Shown piece by piece: positions 1-8,761 of a DNA stretch of 38,393 bases (its first letter is position 1; each line of letters opens with the position of its first letter). The position numbers were made by a program, and so were the translations under genes. The stretch lies in the NCBI GenBank assembly GCA_937873575.1, contig CALMPK010000110.1, forward strand, positions 1 through 38,393, in the 5' to 3' direction. Under the pieces are notes generated by a model. The model had not been told where the DNA came from, searched no databases, and saw nothing but the letters and a program-made list of their open reading frames with translations. This stretch comes from an uncultured Hyphomicrobiaceae bacterium (GTDB taxonomy: Bacteria; Pseudomonadota; Alphaproteobacteria; Rhizobiales; Hyphomicrobiaceae).

Positions 1-669
1 CGTGACGCAAGCGAAATCCTCTATGTGGGCTTTTTGTGGCGTCTCGGCATAGGAGAGGGGTGGTTCCATGAGATTGGCCCACCCGCCCAAAACCGCCATG
101 CCGTTGAGCAGGATCTTCACGCGGTCGTCGTTGAGGCCGTTGATCGCCGGGAGACCAGAAACCGCGCCCGTCTGATAGATGCTGACGCCGGCGGCGCGCG
201 TCAGCAACGACGCGGTATCGCTCGTCGCGACACGATCCGGTGCCAGCGACTGGCTGCGCAACGTGGTCGTCGTCGCGGGCACGCCGAGGCCCGTGCTCGC
301 GACACCCGCCGCCGCGCGTTCAGCCTGAATGTCGGCCGCTTCAGCGTCGGATTGCGCGGACGCAGCTGCTTCCGGTGCGGGGATCGCGGCAGGCGCCTCG
401 TTTGTGCCGGACGGCTTCGCCGGCTTCTTCGATTGCACGGTTGACGCCGCAGGCTTGGCCACGGGCTTCGCGGTCTTCTGGATGACGACGACCGGGGGCA
501 ACTCGCTGCTCACCGTCGCCTGCTGGGCACGGGCGTCGAACATCGGCACCGCGGTAGCACCGGAAAGAGCAGTGGCACCGAGAAGCCAAACGGAGAAGCG
601 CGGTGCCGTGCGCGGGCGATGGCCGGGTTGCCGATCGCACCAGTTTCGCAGGTCTGAGGAGGTTCGCAT
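1..669 (-). CDS. TonB-dependent outer-membrane receptor, N-terminal part (cut by window edge)
   Basis: The reading frame is open from ATG at 669 down to base 1 (223 codons) and runs off the window. Residues about 24-48 form a signal peptide (hydrophobic FSVWLLGATALSGATAV, then an ARA-type cleavage site). A Pro/Ala/Lys-rich linker follows, then a plug-like domain from about residue 125, with RVATSDTASLLTRAAGVSIY and NGLNDDRVKILLNGMAV. The visible end reads GWANLMEPPLSYAETPQKAH, which resembles the NHMDPPLSY segment I associate with copper-type TonB receptors. Such proteins bind a metal or metal chelate at the outer membrane and are energised by TonB-ExbBD. A DUF2946 gene lies 254 bp upstream on the same strand, which fits metal uptake. 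Receptor identity is well supported; copper as substrate is an inference. Confidence 0.82.
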   Translation of the reverse strand, partial: MRTSSDLRNWCDRQPGHRPRTAPRFSVWLLGATALSGATAVPMFDARAQQATVSSELPPVVVIQKTAKPVAKPAASTVQSKKPAKPSGTNEAPAAIPAPEAAASAQSDAEAADIQAERAAAGVASTGLGVPATTTTLRSQSLAPDRVATSDTASLLTRAAGVSIYQTGAVSGLPAINGLNDDRVKILLNGMAVLGGWANLMEPPLSYAETPQKAHIEDFACVT

Positions 670-923
670 GAGGCAAGATCCGTTGTGCCGTCGGCGCGGA
701 CACTGAGGCCGCATTCCGCACGGAATCGCTGCTGACAGACTTGCGCCGCGCCGCGGGCACGTCGGCACAGGCCGGCGCTGCCCCATCGTCACTGGGCGAA
801 GTCATTGGACGGTGAAGGATGTGAGGACGGAGGGCCGCACGCCGCGAGCGCCGGCAATGGAGGCTGCAGCTCAAAGGCGATATGAGAGCTTATGACCCTG
901 CCTGCGCGTGCGCGTCCGTCAAA

Positions 924-1325
924 TCAGGCAGCAGGAGGTCCGCGGCTCTTGGGCGAAATGGCGCGGCCGACGAAGACCGCATCGTCCGACGCCAGTTCGA
1001 ACACCGGCTCGTGGACGACCACGGGCAACGCAGCGACGATAGCTGGCAGCACCGCGAGATGGAACGCAGCGAGCCCCTTGCAGATCGGGCAACTCGTCTC
1101 GTTCTCGACAGGAGAGATCGGTTGCTGCGCATCGGTCGCCGCTCGCGATGCGGCCCCACCCGGCAGACAGTTGACGTGCAGAGCGGCGATCAGCGTGCGC
1201 TCGACAGAGCGCTCGGCGAAGCGTGAGGAAAGGTGCCACGGCACGAGTGTGGCATACGCCAGCACGCCGAACAGCGCCAACGCTGCGGCGACACGCTGGG
1301 CAGCGCTCGTCCGGAACCATTTCAT
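924..1325 (-). CDS. DUF2946-like small membrane or periplasmic protein
   Basis: The protein is 133 aa from ATG at 1325; a TTG at 1361 would add 12 residues. It has an N-terminal hydrophobic segment (about residues 11-30, RVAAALALFGVLAYATLVPW), a lone Cys53, a CPIC motif at about 79-82 and a second hydrophobic stretch at about 84-103. A short membrane-anchored protein with a CxxC-type motif is the usual form of the DUF2946 family, which is often found beside TonB-dependent metal receptors. Here the receptor gene follows on the same strand. A role in handling copper or another thiophilic metal is inferred from this pairing. Family assignment rests on motif and context only. Confidence 0.6.
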   Translation of the reverse strand: MKWFRTSAAQRVAAALALFGVLAYATLVPWHLSSRFAERSVERTLIAALHVNCLPGGAASRAATDAQQPISPVENETSCPICKGLAAFHLAVLPAIVAALPVVVHEPVFELASDDAVFVGRAISPKSRGPPAA

Positions 1326-1585
1326 CGCCACAACATAGACCGTGCATGCGCAGGCGGACAACGGGCAAGACGTCGCAAAGGCGCGGCCGTCACCGCATGT
1401 TGCCTCCGAGCACCGCGAATTCCTGTGGCGCGACCGCGGCCCTCACCACTGAAGCTTTCGCTCGTGGTGGTCTGGCGCGCGCGCCACGCTCTCGACGAAA
1501 GCGCTCCGCGCTCCCGTCTCGACCGACCGCACAGGATCGCCTCGGACGATGAGCGGTCGGATAGCGATACTCTCGAATCCTGATG

Positions 1586-2845
1586 CTAGAGCCGCCGGTA
1601 CAGCAGCCGCGCGCGGATGGTGCCCGGCATGGAGCGAATCTCCGCGAGGATGTCGCGGGCGCCGGAGAGAAGATCGTCGCAATCGAGCACGACGTAACCG
1701 ATCTCGCCGTCCGTCTGGTAGTACTGCGCGGCGATGTTGACGCGGTGCTTCGCGAACACCTCGTTCAAGCGCTGCAACTCGCCGGGCAGATTGCGCTGCA
1801 CCTGGATGAAGCGCGTGCCGTGCGGACGGATCGGCAATTGCACCTGCGGGAAGTTCACCGCGCCGACCGTCGAGCCGACGTCCGAGTACTCGATGAACTT
1901 CTTGGCAACCTCCGAGCCGATCCGCTCCTGCGCTTCCTCGGTCGAACCGCCGACGTGCGGCGTAAGAATGACGTTGTCGAGACCTTGCAGCGGCGAGGTG
2001 AAGCGGTCGGCGTTGGACTTCGGCTCGACCGGGAAAACGTCGATGGCGGCGCCGGCGAGATGCCCATCCTTGAGGGCGGCCGCCAACGCCTCGATGTCGA
2101 CCACCGTGCCGCGCGCGTTGTTGATGAGGTAGGCACCCTTCTTCATCCGGCGGATCTGCTTCTCGCCGATCATGCCGCGCGTCTCGGGCGTCTGCGGCAC
2201 ATGTAGAGAAACCACGTCCGATTTCGCCAGCAGCTCGTCGAGCGTATCTGTCGGCTCAACGTTGCCGTGGCGCAGCTTGTCGGTCAGGTCGAAGAAGATG
2301 ACGCGCATTCCGATCGCCTCGGCGAGAACGGCGAGCTGGCTGCCGATGTTGCCGTAGCCGACGATGCCGAGCGTCTTGGCGCGCACCTCACCCGCGCCTT
2401 CGGCGGTCTTCTGCCAGATGCCCGAATGCGCTGCCATCGATTTGGGAAACGTGCGCCGGTAGAGCATGATGATCTCGGCGATCGTCAACTCCGCCACCGA
2501 GCGCGTGTTCGAGAAGGGCGCGTTGAATACAGGCAGGCCCATGTCGCGGGCGAAATCGAGCGCGACCTGATTGGTGCCGACCGAGAAGCAGCCGATGCCG
2601 ATGAGCGAGCGGTTGCCGTCGAGCACTTCAGGCGTCAACTGCGAGCGCGAGCGAATACCGACCATGCTCGCGCCTTCGAGTGCGGCCTTGAGCGCGGGGC
2701 CCTCGAGCGCCTTCGCGTGATGCTCGATGTTGGTGTAGCCCGCCGCCTTCAGCGTATCGAGCGCGGTGTTCGAGATGCCCTCCAGCAGCAGGATCTTGAT
2801 CTTGTCTTTCGGCCGCGACAGCGGCATTCCCGGCGTTGACGGCAT
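1586..2845 (-). CDS. serA: D-3-phosphoglycerate dehydrogenase
   Basis: The enzyme oxidises 3-phosphoglycerate to 3-phosphohydroxypyruvate with NAD, the first step of serine synthesis in the cytoplasm. I chose ATG at 2845 (MPSTPGMPLSRPKDKIK, 419 aa); the frame is open 27 codons further upstream, but that part is low in conservation signals. The Rossmann loop is GIVGYGNIG (about 160-168). The 2-hydroxyacid dehydrogenase catalytic set is Arg245 (NNARGTV), Glu274 (DVFPVEP) and His297 (LTPHVGGS). The last 75 residues form a C-terminal ACT domain, the usual serine-binding regulatory module. Length and layout match the short SerA class with one ACT domain. The gene appears to stand alone. Confidence 0.95.
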   Translation of the reverse strand: MPSTPGMPLSRPKDKIKILLLEGISNTALDTLKAAGYTNIEHHAKALEGPALKAALEGASMVGIRSRSQLTPEVLDGNRSLIGIGCFSVGTNQVALDFARDMGLPVFNAPFSNTRSVAELTIAEIIMLYRRTFPKSMAAHSGIWQKTAEGAGEVRAKTLGIVGYGNIGSQLAVLAEAIGMRVIFFDLTDKLRHGNVEPTDTLDELLAKSDVVSLHVPQTPETRGMIGEKQIRRMKKGAYLINNARGTVVDIEALAAALKDGHLAGAAIDVFPVEPKSNADRFTSPLQGLDNVILTPHVGGSTEEAQERIGSEVAKKFIEYSDVGSTVGAVNFPQVQLPIRPHGTRFIQVQRNLPGELQRLNEVFAKHRVNIAAQYYQTDGEIGYVVLDCDDLLSGARDILAEIRSMPGTIRARLLYRRL

Positions 2846-3152
2846 GGTAGGTCCCGATTGTCGATTGGATTGGGCTCGCGGGCAGTGCTGGAGCCGAAGC
2901 GCGGCACGCGAGCGAGCGACGCGCACCTGATCGACCCTCGATCCGCAACGGTCAATGGAACGATTGGACTAGACGTTTTCCCAGATGCAGGGAGCGGCCA
3001 ATCGAACGGAGCGCCGGGGGCAAGAGATGGCCTGCCCCCGCTGACGCGCCATTGTTTTGGTGCGGCCCGGCGGCCGATACCGGCCGCCGTCAACGCATGT
3101 CCCGTCGCGGTCCACAACACGGCGGCGGGCACACTTCCCCGTCGCAGGTGGA

Positions 3153-4969
3153 TCAGTCGCTCGCGGCGACCTTTTGCCGCTTCGGCACCGGACGGCGCAG
3201 GAAGGCTGGAACGTTGTCGGCGAAGCCGTGTGCGGCACCCTGCGTCCGCTCGCCCTGCTCGGCCGCGCGCTGCGGCCGCGGCTGGGACGGACGCGGCTGT
3301 GCTGGGGGCGATGCAGCCCGCTGCGGACGCTGCTCACGCTGCTCCCTCGGCTCACGCTGCTCGCGTTGCGCTCTCGGCTCTCGCTGCTCGTTGGGGCCTC
3401 GCGCCTCGCGGCGTTCCGGCGACGTGTCTTGGCGGGCGCGCTCGCGGCTCTCTGCACCGGCATTGCCTTCGCCGCTCGTCGCCACGGCGGCGTTCTCGCC
3501 CCGGCCCTCGCCCTCGCCGCGTCCACCGCGGCCACGGCGACGGCGGCGACGGCGCGCATCGCCCATCTCTCCTTCACCGGCAGCCTCGCTGGCGAGCACC
3601 TGGATATCGGGCGGCGCCACGTCGGGCTGCTCGCCAAGACCGGGAACCTCCGCTGCAGGCCGGCGCGGGCGTTCAGCGCCCGGCTCGTCGTGGCGCTGCG
3701 GCTTTGCGGCGCGCGCTTCCGGACGCTCGTCGCGTCCACTACGGCCACGCTCCTGAGCGGACGACTTCGCTGGCGCTTGCCGGCCCCGGCGATGTCCTCC
3801 TCCGTCGGGCTCTCGCCCAGCCAAACGGCCGTCTCGCTGGTGATCTTCTCGATGTCCTGGAGCAACTTCAGATCGTCGATGGTGACGAGTGACGCCGAGT
3901 AACCGAGCTTACCCGCGCGTCCCGTACGACCGATGCGATGCACGTAGTCGTCCGACTGCCAGGGAAGGTCGAAGTTGAAGACGTGACTGACGTCGGGAAT
4001 ATCGAGGCCGCGCGCCGCGACATCGCTGGCGGCGAGGAAGTTGATTTCGCCCGAACGGAACTTGTCGAGCGTCTCCATGCGGCTCTTCTGGTCCATGTCG
4101 CCGTGCAGGGCACCGGCATTGAAGCCATGCTTCAGCAGCGACTTGAGCAGGATGGCGACATCGCGCTTGCGATTGCAGAAGATGATGGCGTTGCGCACGT
4201 CCTCCGCACGCATCAGATTGCGCAACTCCTCGCGCTTGGCCCAGTCCTCGCCGTTCGCGCAGAACCTGAACCGCTGCGTGATGGTCTTCGCCGTCGTCGC
4301 CGGCTTGGCCACCTCGACCCGCACGGGATCCTTGAGGAAGGTATTGACGAGCCGCGTGATCTCCGCCGGCATCGTCGCCGAGAAGAACAGCGTCTGGCGC
4401 CGCGGCGGCAACAGCTTGCAGATCTTCTCGATGTCGGGAATGAAGCCCATGTCGAGCATCCGGTCGGCCTCGTCGATGACGAGGATCTCGACGCCCATCA
4501 GCATGATGCGGCCGCGGCCGAAATGATCGAGCAACCGTCCCGGGGTCGCGATCAGCACGTCGACGCCGCGGTCGAGCTTCTTGACCTGGTCGTCCATCGA
4601 GACGCCGCCGATCAGCAGCGCCACGTCGAGCTTGTGGTTGACGCCGTACTTTTCGAAGCTCTGAGCCACCTGGGCTGCGAGTTCGCGCGTCGGCGCAAGG
4701 ATCAGAGAGCGCGGCATCCGCGCTCTGGCGCGCCCTGTCTCGAGGCGCGTGATCATCGGCATGGTGAAGGCGGCCGTCTTGCCGGTGCCGGTCTGGGCGA
4801 TGCCGAGGACATCGCGACCGGTCAACGCGACCGGAATGGCCGACGCCTGGATCGGCGTTGGCGACGAGTAGCCGGCGGCCTCGATGGCGGCCAGCACCTT
4901 GGGGCTGAGACCCAGCTCAGCGAAGGTCGTGGGTTCCAAAAGCTCTTCTCTCCATCCTCGTCGCGGCAT
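3153..4969 (-). CDS. DEAD-box RNA helicase (RhlE-like), frameshifted in its C-terminal tail
   Basis: This ATP-dependent RNA helicase would act in ribosome assembly or RNA decay. All core motifs are present: Q motif SPTPIQ, Walker A AQTGTGKTA, Ia PTRELAAQ, DEAD in VIDEADRMLD, SAT, ARGLDIPDV and HRIGRTGRAG. The frame that starts at 4969 stays open to 2969, but beyond about 3790 it becomes non-protein-like. A different frame (3824 to 3153) carries the expected Arg/Glu/Gln/Pro-rich tail, ending DNVPAFLRRPVP. One missing base near 3780-3795 (beside a GGGG run) would join the two into a protein of about 605 aa. A TTG at 4939 is an alternative start, giving a more usual N-terminus (EPTTFAELGLSPKV). 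The gene is probably intact in the cell if the shift is a sequence error. Confidence 0.9.
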
Positions 4970-5590
4970 CCACGCGCGCGGGCGCGATTACCGGTCCCAT
5001 GACCGGAAAACGGCGGGGCGGCGCAGGGCCATGCTGACAGAGCGCAGGGGGGGGGAACGCCAAATCTGGCAAAGCAAGCAACTTGGACTTCTCAAAAGGG
5101 ATCAAGCGAATGGCGAAACGGGCTCGCGATCCCCTGCGCTGATGCCGAGCCTCTGCTTGCACACACAGCCCAAAAAGGCAATACGGATGGCCGATATTCC
5201 CTTGGATTGAGGCAGTTGGCCGCGCCCGCCGCCATTCCGGCCACACCGCAGGCCGGGGCCGGGAGGCCAGCTCAGCCCGTCGCCGCAGGTCGACCGCTCC
5301 GGTGGATCATAGAGGGCCGCCGGCCGAGGCGGCTCCTCGCCCGAGCTCCCTAAACCGTTGCCTCCTCGCGGGGCCGCCTCAGGTCCCCCCTTCTGCGTCT
5401 CATCCTGCGGGACCATGGCCGTCCGCTGCCGGCAGCCAAAGAAGCCGACGGGCGTGCCAACGGTTGAGACCGTGCCTCCCATCGCGCGAACGACTATCCT
5501 ATGAGCCATCTGATCAATGAGCCATCGACCGCGCCGAGCGCTCGGCGTCCCCCAACCGCCGTTGCGTCCCGCATCAGGAGCACGAACCGC
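4970..5590. other. Gene-poor intergenic stretch with inverted repeats
   Basis: No convincing coding frame exists here; open frames on both strands lack protein-like composition and ribosome sites. It is the leader side of both the helicase (minus) and the hydrolase (plus). Two long-range inverted repeats are visible: gaggcggc at 5326-5333 with gccgcctc at 5373-5380, and aaccgttg at 5353-5360 with caacggtt at 5458-5465. They interlock, so both could pair only in a pseudoknot. I looked for the conserved cores of RNase P RNA, SRP RNA and tmRNA and did not see them. An unrecognised structured RNA or a helicase leader is possible. Confidence 0.35.
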
Positions 5591-6289
5591 ATGCCCGCAC
5601 CCCATCTGGTCCTGATCCCCGGCCTCCTCTGCACCCGCGAGCTTTACGCGGCGCAGGTCGGTGCGCTCGCCCATCAGGCTTCCATCACGATTGCGGATCA
5701 CCGCCGCTCCGACACCATGGCGGCCATCGCCAGAGACATTCTCGCCAACGCACCGGAACGCTTCGCCCTCGCCGGCCTCTCGATGGGCGGCTACATCGCG
5801 TTCGAAATCCTGCGCCAAGCTCCCGAGCGCGTCGAGCGGCTGGCGTTGCTCGACACCTCGCCGCGCCCGGATCTCCCCGAGCAGACCGAGAACCGACTGC
5901 GGCTCGTCGCACTTGCCGAGAAGCGGGGTGTGGCGAGCGCGGCACGGGAAATGTTCCCGAAGCTGGTCGCCCCGGCGCGCCAGAACGATCCGGCGCTTTC
6001 AGCGGCCTTCTTGCGCATGTCGGAGGAAACGGGGAGCGAAGCCTTCGCCCGCCAGCAGCGCGCGATCGCCGCGCGCGCCGACCCCCGCCCGCCCCCCGCT
6101 CCGCCCGCGCCCCCGCCCCTCGCCCCCGCGGGGGCGGGGGCCCCCCCCCCCCCCCCGCCGCTCTCGGTCGAGATGTCGACGGCGATCCCCGCCAGCCGCT
6201 TGGCCGTCGTTCCGCACGCGGGCCATCTCTCGACTCTCGAGGAGCCAGCGGCCGTCACGACAGAGCTTCGAGCATGGCTCGGCGCATAA
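5591..6289 (+). CDS. Alpha/beta-fold hydrolase with a corrupted low-complexity middle
   Basis: The protein is 232 aa from ATG at 5591, preceded by AGGAG ten bases upstream. The N-terminal half is a normal alpha/beta hydrolase: LVLIPGLLC oxyanion region, nucleophile elbow GLSMGG with Ser64, and a C-terminal VPHAGHLSTLEEP carrying the catalytic His. Between them, at about residues 165-191, the expected strand and acid-bearing loop (usually a PTLVLVGxxDxLTPP-like segment) is replaced by a Pro/Ala/Gly run. That part of the DNA is almost only C and G. The frame is kept across it. Ester or amide hydrolysis is likely, but the substrate is unknown. As written, the protein lacks its catalytic acid. 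Confidence 0.75.
   Translation: MPAPHLVLIPGLLCTRELYAAQVGALAHQASITIADHRRSDTMAAIARDILANAPERFALAGLSMGGYIAFEILRQAPERVERLALLDTSPRPDLPEQTENRLRLVALAEKRGVASAAREMFPKLVAPARQNDPALSAAFLRMSEETGSEAFARQQRAIAARADPRPPPAPPAPPPLAPAGAGAPPPPPPLSVEMSTAIPASRLAVVPHAGHLSTLEEPAAVTTELRAWLGA
6082..6161. repeat. Near-pure G/C low-complexity run inside the hydrolase gene
   Basis: Within 80 bases only two are not C or G (T at 6100 and 6120), including an uninterrupted run of 16 C. It sits exactly where a conserved part of the hydrolase should be, and keeps both the frame and about the right length. This pattern fits base-call or consensus failure better than a true insertion. Confidence 0.8.
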
Positions 6290-6422
6290 AGGCGAACGCG
6301 CTTCTCCGTGGTTCTCAGAAGAGCCGTACCGGAGAGCCGCTCCGATGCGCGGTGGCGTTTGATCGCGGGACAAATCGCGGGCATTCTGCGGCGGATCATC
6401 ACCAACTGCCGGAGACAGCCGC

Positions 6423-7427
6423 ATGCGCGACCATAACGACGACCGTGGCACGTCCGGACGCATCTCGGTGTCGCGGCGCGGGCTCATGGCGGGGAGCGCT
6501 GCCAGCATCGCTTGCTCGGCGGCGGGCGGATTGGTCGGAACGGTCGCGAGCACGCTCGGCGCGCGTCACGCGATGGCGGCTGCGACCACGCACAAGTTCG
6601 CTTTCGGCAACTTCGAGATCACCGTCGTCAGCGACGGGCACATGATGCTACCCGCACGCCTCGCCGCGCCCGACGCCCCCGCCGAGGAACTCAATGCAGC
6701 GCTCGCCGCCGCTGGAACGACAGGCGACATGGCGCAGCCGCCAACCAACGTCACGCTCATCAAATCAGGCGCCGACCTCATTCTGGTCGATACCGGCGCC
6801 GGGCCGAACTTCATGCCGACCACCGGGCGCCTGCTCGCCAACCTCGAGGCTGCCGGCATTGCGCCCGACTCCATCACCAAGGTGGTCTTCACCCACGGTC
6901 ATCCGGATCACTTGTGGGGCTCGCTCGACGATTTCGAGGAGAACCCTCGCTTCGCCAACGCCACCCACTACTTCCCCGCCGATGAATGGGATTACTGGAC
7001 CTCGGACAATGCCGAGCGCGGCATCCCGCCAGATCGCGTCACGTTCATCGCGGGTGCGCGACGCAACATGAAGGGCATCGAGTCCAAACTGCAGCGGATC
7101 AAGACCGGCGACGATATCGTAACGGGGATGCGCCTGATCGCGACGCCGGGGCACACGCAAGGCCATGCCTCGCTCGAGATCGCCGGAGGATCTGAAACCC
7201 TGATGGTGCTCGGCGACGCCCTGACTCACCCGGTCATCTCGTTCGCGCACCCGGATTGGCGTCCGGCGGCCGACCATGAGCCGGAGCGCGCCGTCGAAAC
7301 GCGCAAGAAGCTGCTCGACCGCCTCGCCACCGAGAAGGCGCGGGTTATCGGATACCATCTGCCGTTCCCTGGCACGGGCCGCGTGGAAAAAAAGGGGACG
7401 TCGTACCTCTACGTCGGAGACGCCTAA
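6423..7427 (+). CDS. Metallo-beta-lactamase-fold hydrolase, Tat-exported
   Basis: The protein is 334 aa, starting at ATG 6423 after GGAGAC. A twin-arginine signal is clear: SRRGLMAG at residues 17-24, followed by a weakly hydrophobic stretch and a likely cleavage at AMA near 50-53. The mature part has the binuclear metal signature THGHPDH (His158, His160, Asp162, His163), then TPGHTQGH with the third metal His, and GDALTHP with the bridging Asp. Tat export suggests folding with metal in the cytoplasm and action in the periplasm. The family covers lactonases, quorum-quenching enzymes and general hydrolases; the substrate cannot be read from sequence. It follows the alpha/beta hydrolase by 133 bp and may be co-transcribed. 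Confidence 0.85.
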   Translation: MRDHNDDRGTSGRISVSRRGLMAGSAASIACSAAGGLVGTVASTLGARHAMAAATTHKFAFGNFEITVVSDGHMMLPARLAAPDAPAEELNAALAAAGTTGDMAQPPTNVTLIKSGADLILVDTGAGPNFMPTTGRLLANLEAAGIAPDSITKVVFTHGHPDHLWGSLDDFEENPRFANATHYFPADEWDYWTSDNAERGIPPDRVTFIAGARRNMKGIESKLQRIKTGDDIVTGMRLIATPGHTQGHASLEIAGGSETLMVLGDALTHPVISFAHPDWRPAADHEPERAVETRKKLLDRLATEKARVIGYHLPFPGTGRVEKKGTSYLYVGDA

Positions 7428-7442
7428 GATGCGATCGGTTGA

Positions 7443-7467
7443 GATGGAAGCTACCGGCGCTTCCATC
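7443..7467 (+). terminator. Hairpin just after the metallo-hydrolase gene
   Basis: A perfect 9-bp inverted repeat, gatggaagc (7443-7451) with gcttccatc (7459-7467) and a 7-nt loop, starts 16 nt after the stop codon. There is no U-run, so intrinsic termination is uncertain; it could stabilise the 3' end of the mRNA. Confidence 0.4.
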
Positions 7468-7649
7468 GATGGCGAAAAGCGCAACCGAAGCTCACGTTCG
7501 AGAGCGCGGACCAGGACCTCCGTGGATCGCCAGCACGCTTCAAGCAATGCGTAGGTACACGGCGTAGGTAAACGAGGGTGGGCTCGTCCCCGCGGCCGTC
7601 AGAGACGTACGACGCGCGGTGGCTTCAATCCCAAGGCGCGCTGGCGCGA

Positions 7650-8147
7650 TCAAGGCTTGAGCGGGCGCCCGAGCGGTCCGAGAGCTGTTGCTGTGCGCGG
7701 CGGCTGCCCGAGCTTTGCCGCAGGAGTGCCGGTCGATTTGCGCTTGGCCGACCGCGGCCGCGCCGGCGGCGGCGCCATCGCAGGAGCGAGCGAAGCAGAC
7801 TCGGTCAATGCAATCGGCACCGTCGTGACCTGGCGGCTCGAAACAGCGCCGATTGCCGTCGGCTGCTCCCTCGCCACCGGCGGCGCCTGCGGTTCGAGGT
7901 TTCCATGGCCAAGCCCCATGCGGCCCTCGAGGTCCGGTGTCGGGCGAGTTGCGGCGGTCTCGGCCTGCCGTGCTCCATCACCTTGCGCGCGTGGCACGGC
8001 AGAGGCCGCGGCGGAGAGTGTCGTCACCGTGCCGGGCAGCGTCGAGACGGGCGGTGAGACCACCGCCGGATCGGGGCGCCATGCAGCCGCGGCGGGCTCA
8101 TCCACCCCCTTGATCGCGATCTCGGATGCCGCCCCGTTCGACCCCAT
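7650..8147 (-). CDS. Pro/Ala-rich hypothetical protein (or 3' half of a frameshifted gene)
   Basis: The frame runs from ATG at 8147 to the stop at 7650 (165 aa). The text, for example GSNGAASEIAIKGVDEP and ATRPTPDLEGRMGLGHGNLE, is Pro/Ala/Thr-rich and ends in a basic tail (RPRSAKRKSTGTPAAKLG). No known domain is recognised. The frame continues in protein-like manner upstream of 8147 (AEELSRRFAIGAWA), directly overlapping the end of the next gene at 8177. The two could therefore be one protein split by a base error in the C/G runs near 8200-8220. The opposite strand is also open, so even the coding strand is only moderately certain. Confidence 0.35.
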   Translation of the reverse strand: MGSNGAASEIAIKGVDEPAAAAWRPDPAVVSPPVSTLPGTVTTLSAAASAVPRAQGDGARQAETAATRPTPDLEGRMGLGHGNLEPQAPPVAREQPTAIGAVSSRQVTTVPIALTESASLAPAMAPPPARPRSAKRKSTGTPAAKLGQPPRTATALGPLGRPLKP

Positions 8148-8176
8148 CGCCCAAGCGCCGATCGCGAAGCGGCGGC

Positions 8177-8671
8177 TCAGCTCTTCCGCCCGCGAGCGCC
8201 CGCACCGCGGGGGGCAGGGGTGAGAGTTCCAGAGAAGTCGGGGGAGGCCGGTGCGGCAGCGCCGCCGCCGAAGATAGGTATTTGCGGAAGGCTCGGAAGA
8301 ACCGACGCGAGGCCGCTCCCGAACACGAAGGCCCCGCCGTTGGCTGCCGGCCTGGCGCTCTCGGCCTCCCCGGATGGCGTGATCGCCGCGTGCAAAGCAT
8401 CCTTCAAGCGGTTCAGCGCCGCGCCGTCGAGAAAGTTTGGCATCGCGGCAGCCAGGGACTCTGTGAGCGGCGCCGGGCGGCGGGTCTCTTCCCCATAGGG
8501 CGTCACGATCGAAGGATCGCGCACGAGATCGCTGGCGGTGATAGGGGGGGGAGCAGGCGCGCCGAGCGCGTCTTGTGCCGACGCCGGGGCTGGTGTTGCC
8601 GAGAGTGCCAGGGCGAGCAGTAGCGCTGCTGTGTCTGCAGCACTGAAGCGAAGGTTGGCTTTCGGTGACAA
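8177..8671 (-). CDS. Secreted Pro/Ala-rich hypothetical protein
   Basis: I chose TTG at 8671 because it puts a clean signal peptide at the N-terminus: SPKANLRFSAADTAALLLAL, then ALSATPAPASAQ with an ASA-type cleavage site. An ATG at 8761 gives 30 more residues that look unsuited to export. The mature part is Pro/Ala-rich with FLDGAALNRLKDALHAAI (perhaps one amphipathic helix) and Gly-rich stretches. No family is recognised. It ends GAGARGRKS beside a run of C, and the neighbouring frame continues as the next feature, so a frameshift joining them is possible. Confidence 0.42.
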   Translation of the reverse strand: MSPKANLRFSAADTAALLLALALSATPAPASAQDALGAPAPPPITASDLVRDPSIVTPYGEETRRPAPLTESLAAAMPNFLDGAALNRLKDALHAAITPSGEAESARPAANGGAFVFGSGLASVLPSLPQIPIFGGGAAAPASPDFSGTLTPAPRGAGARGRKS

Positions 8672-8761
8672 CCCGGACGCTGGATGATCGTTCGCCGGTT
8701 GCCCAGCGGCGCAGAGTTGGGCGCGAGAGGCGCGGGCGCCCTCGGAAAACGCGATACACAT

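Noticed and set aside
2969..3780. The helicase frame extended to 2969 as the true C-terminus
   Set aside because: Beyond about 3790 this frame is Arg/Ser/Ala-rich without family features, while the neighbouring frame carries the expected DNVPAFLRRPV tail.
4970..5590. RNase P RNA, SRP RNA or tmRNA in the structured gap
   Set aside because: The universally conserved cores of these RNAs could not be found on either strand.
5102..5818. A 238-codon minus-strand frame upstream of the helicase
   Set aside because: It overlaps the start of the hydrolase on the other strand, has no ribosome site and no recognisable domain.
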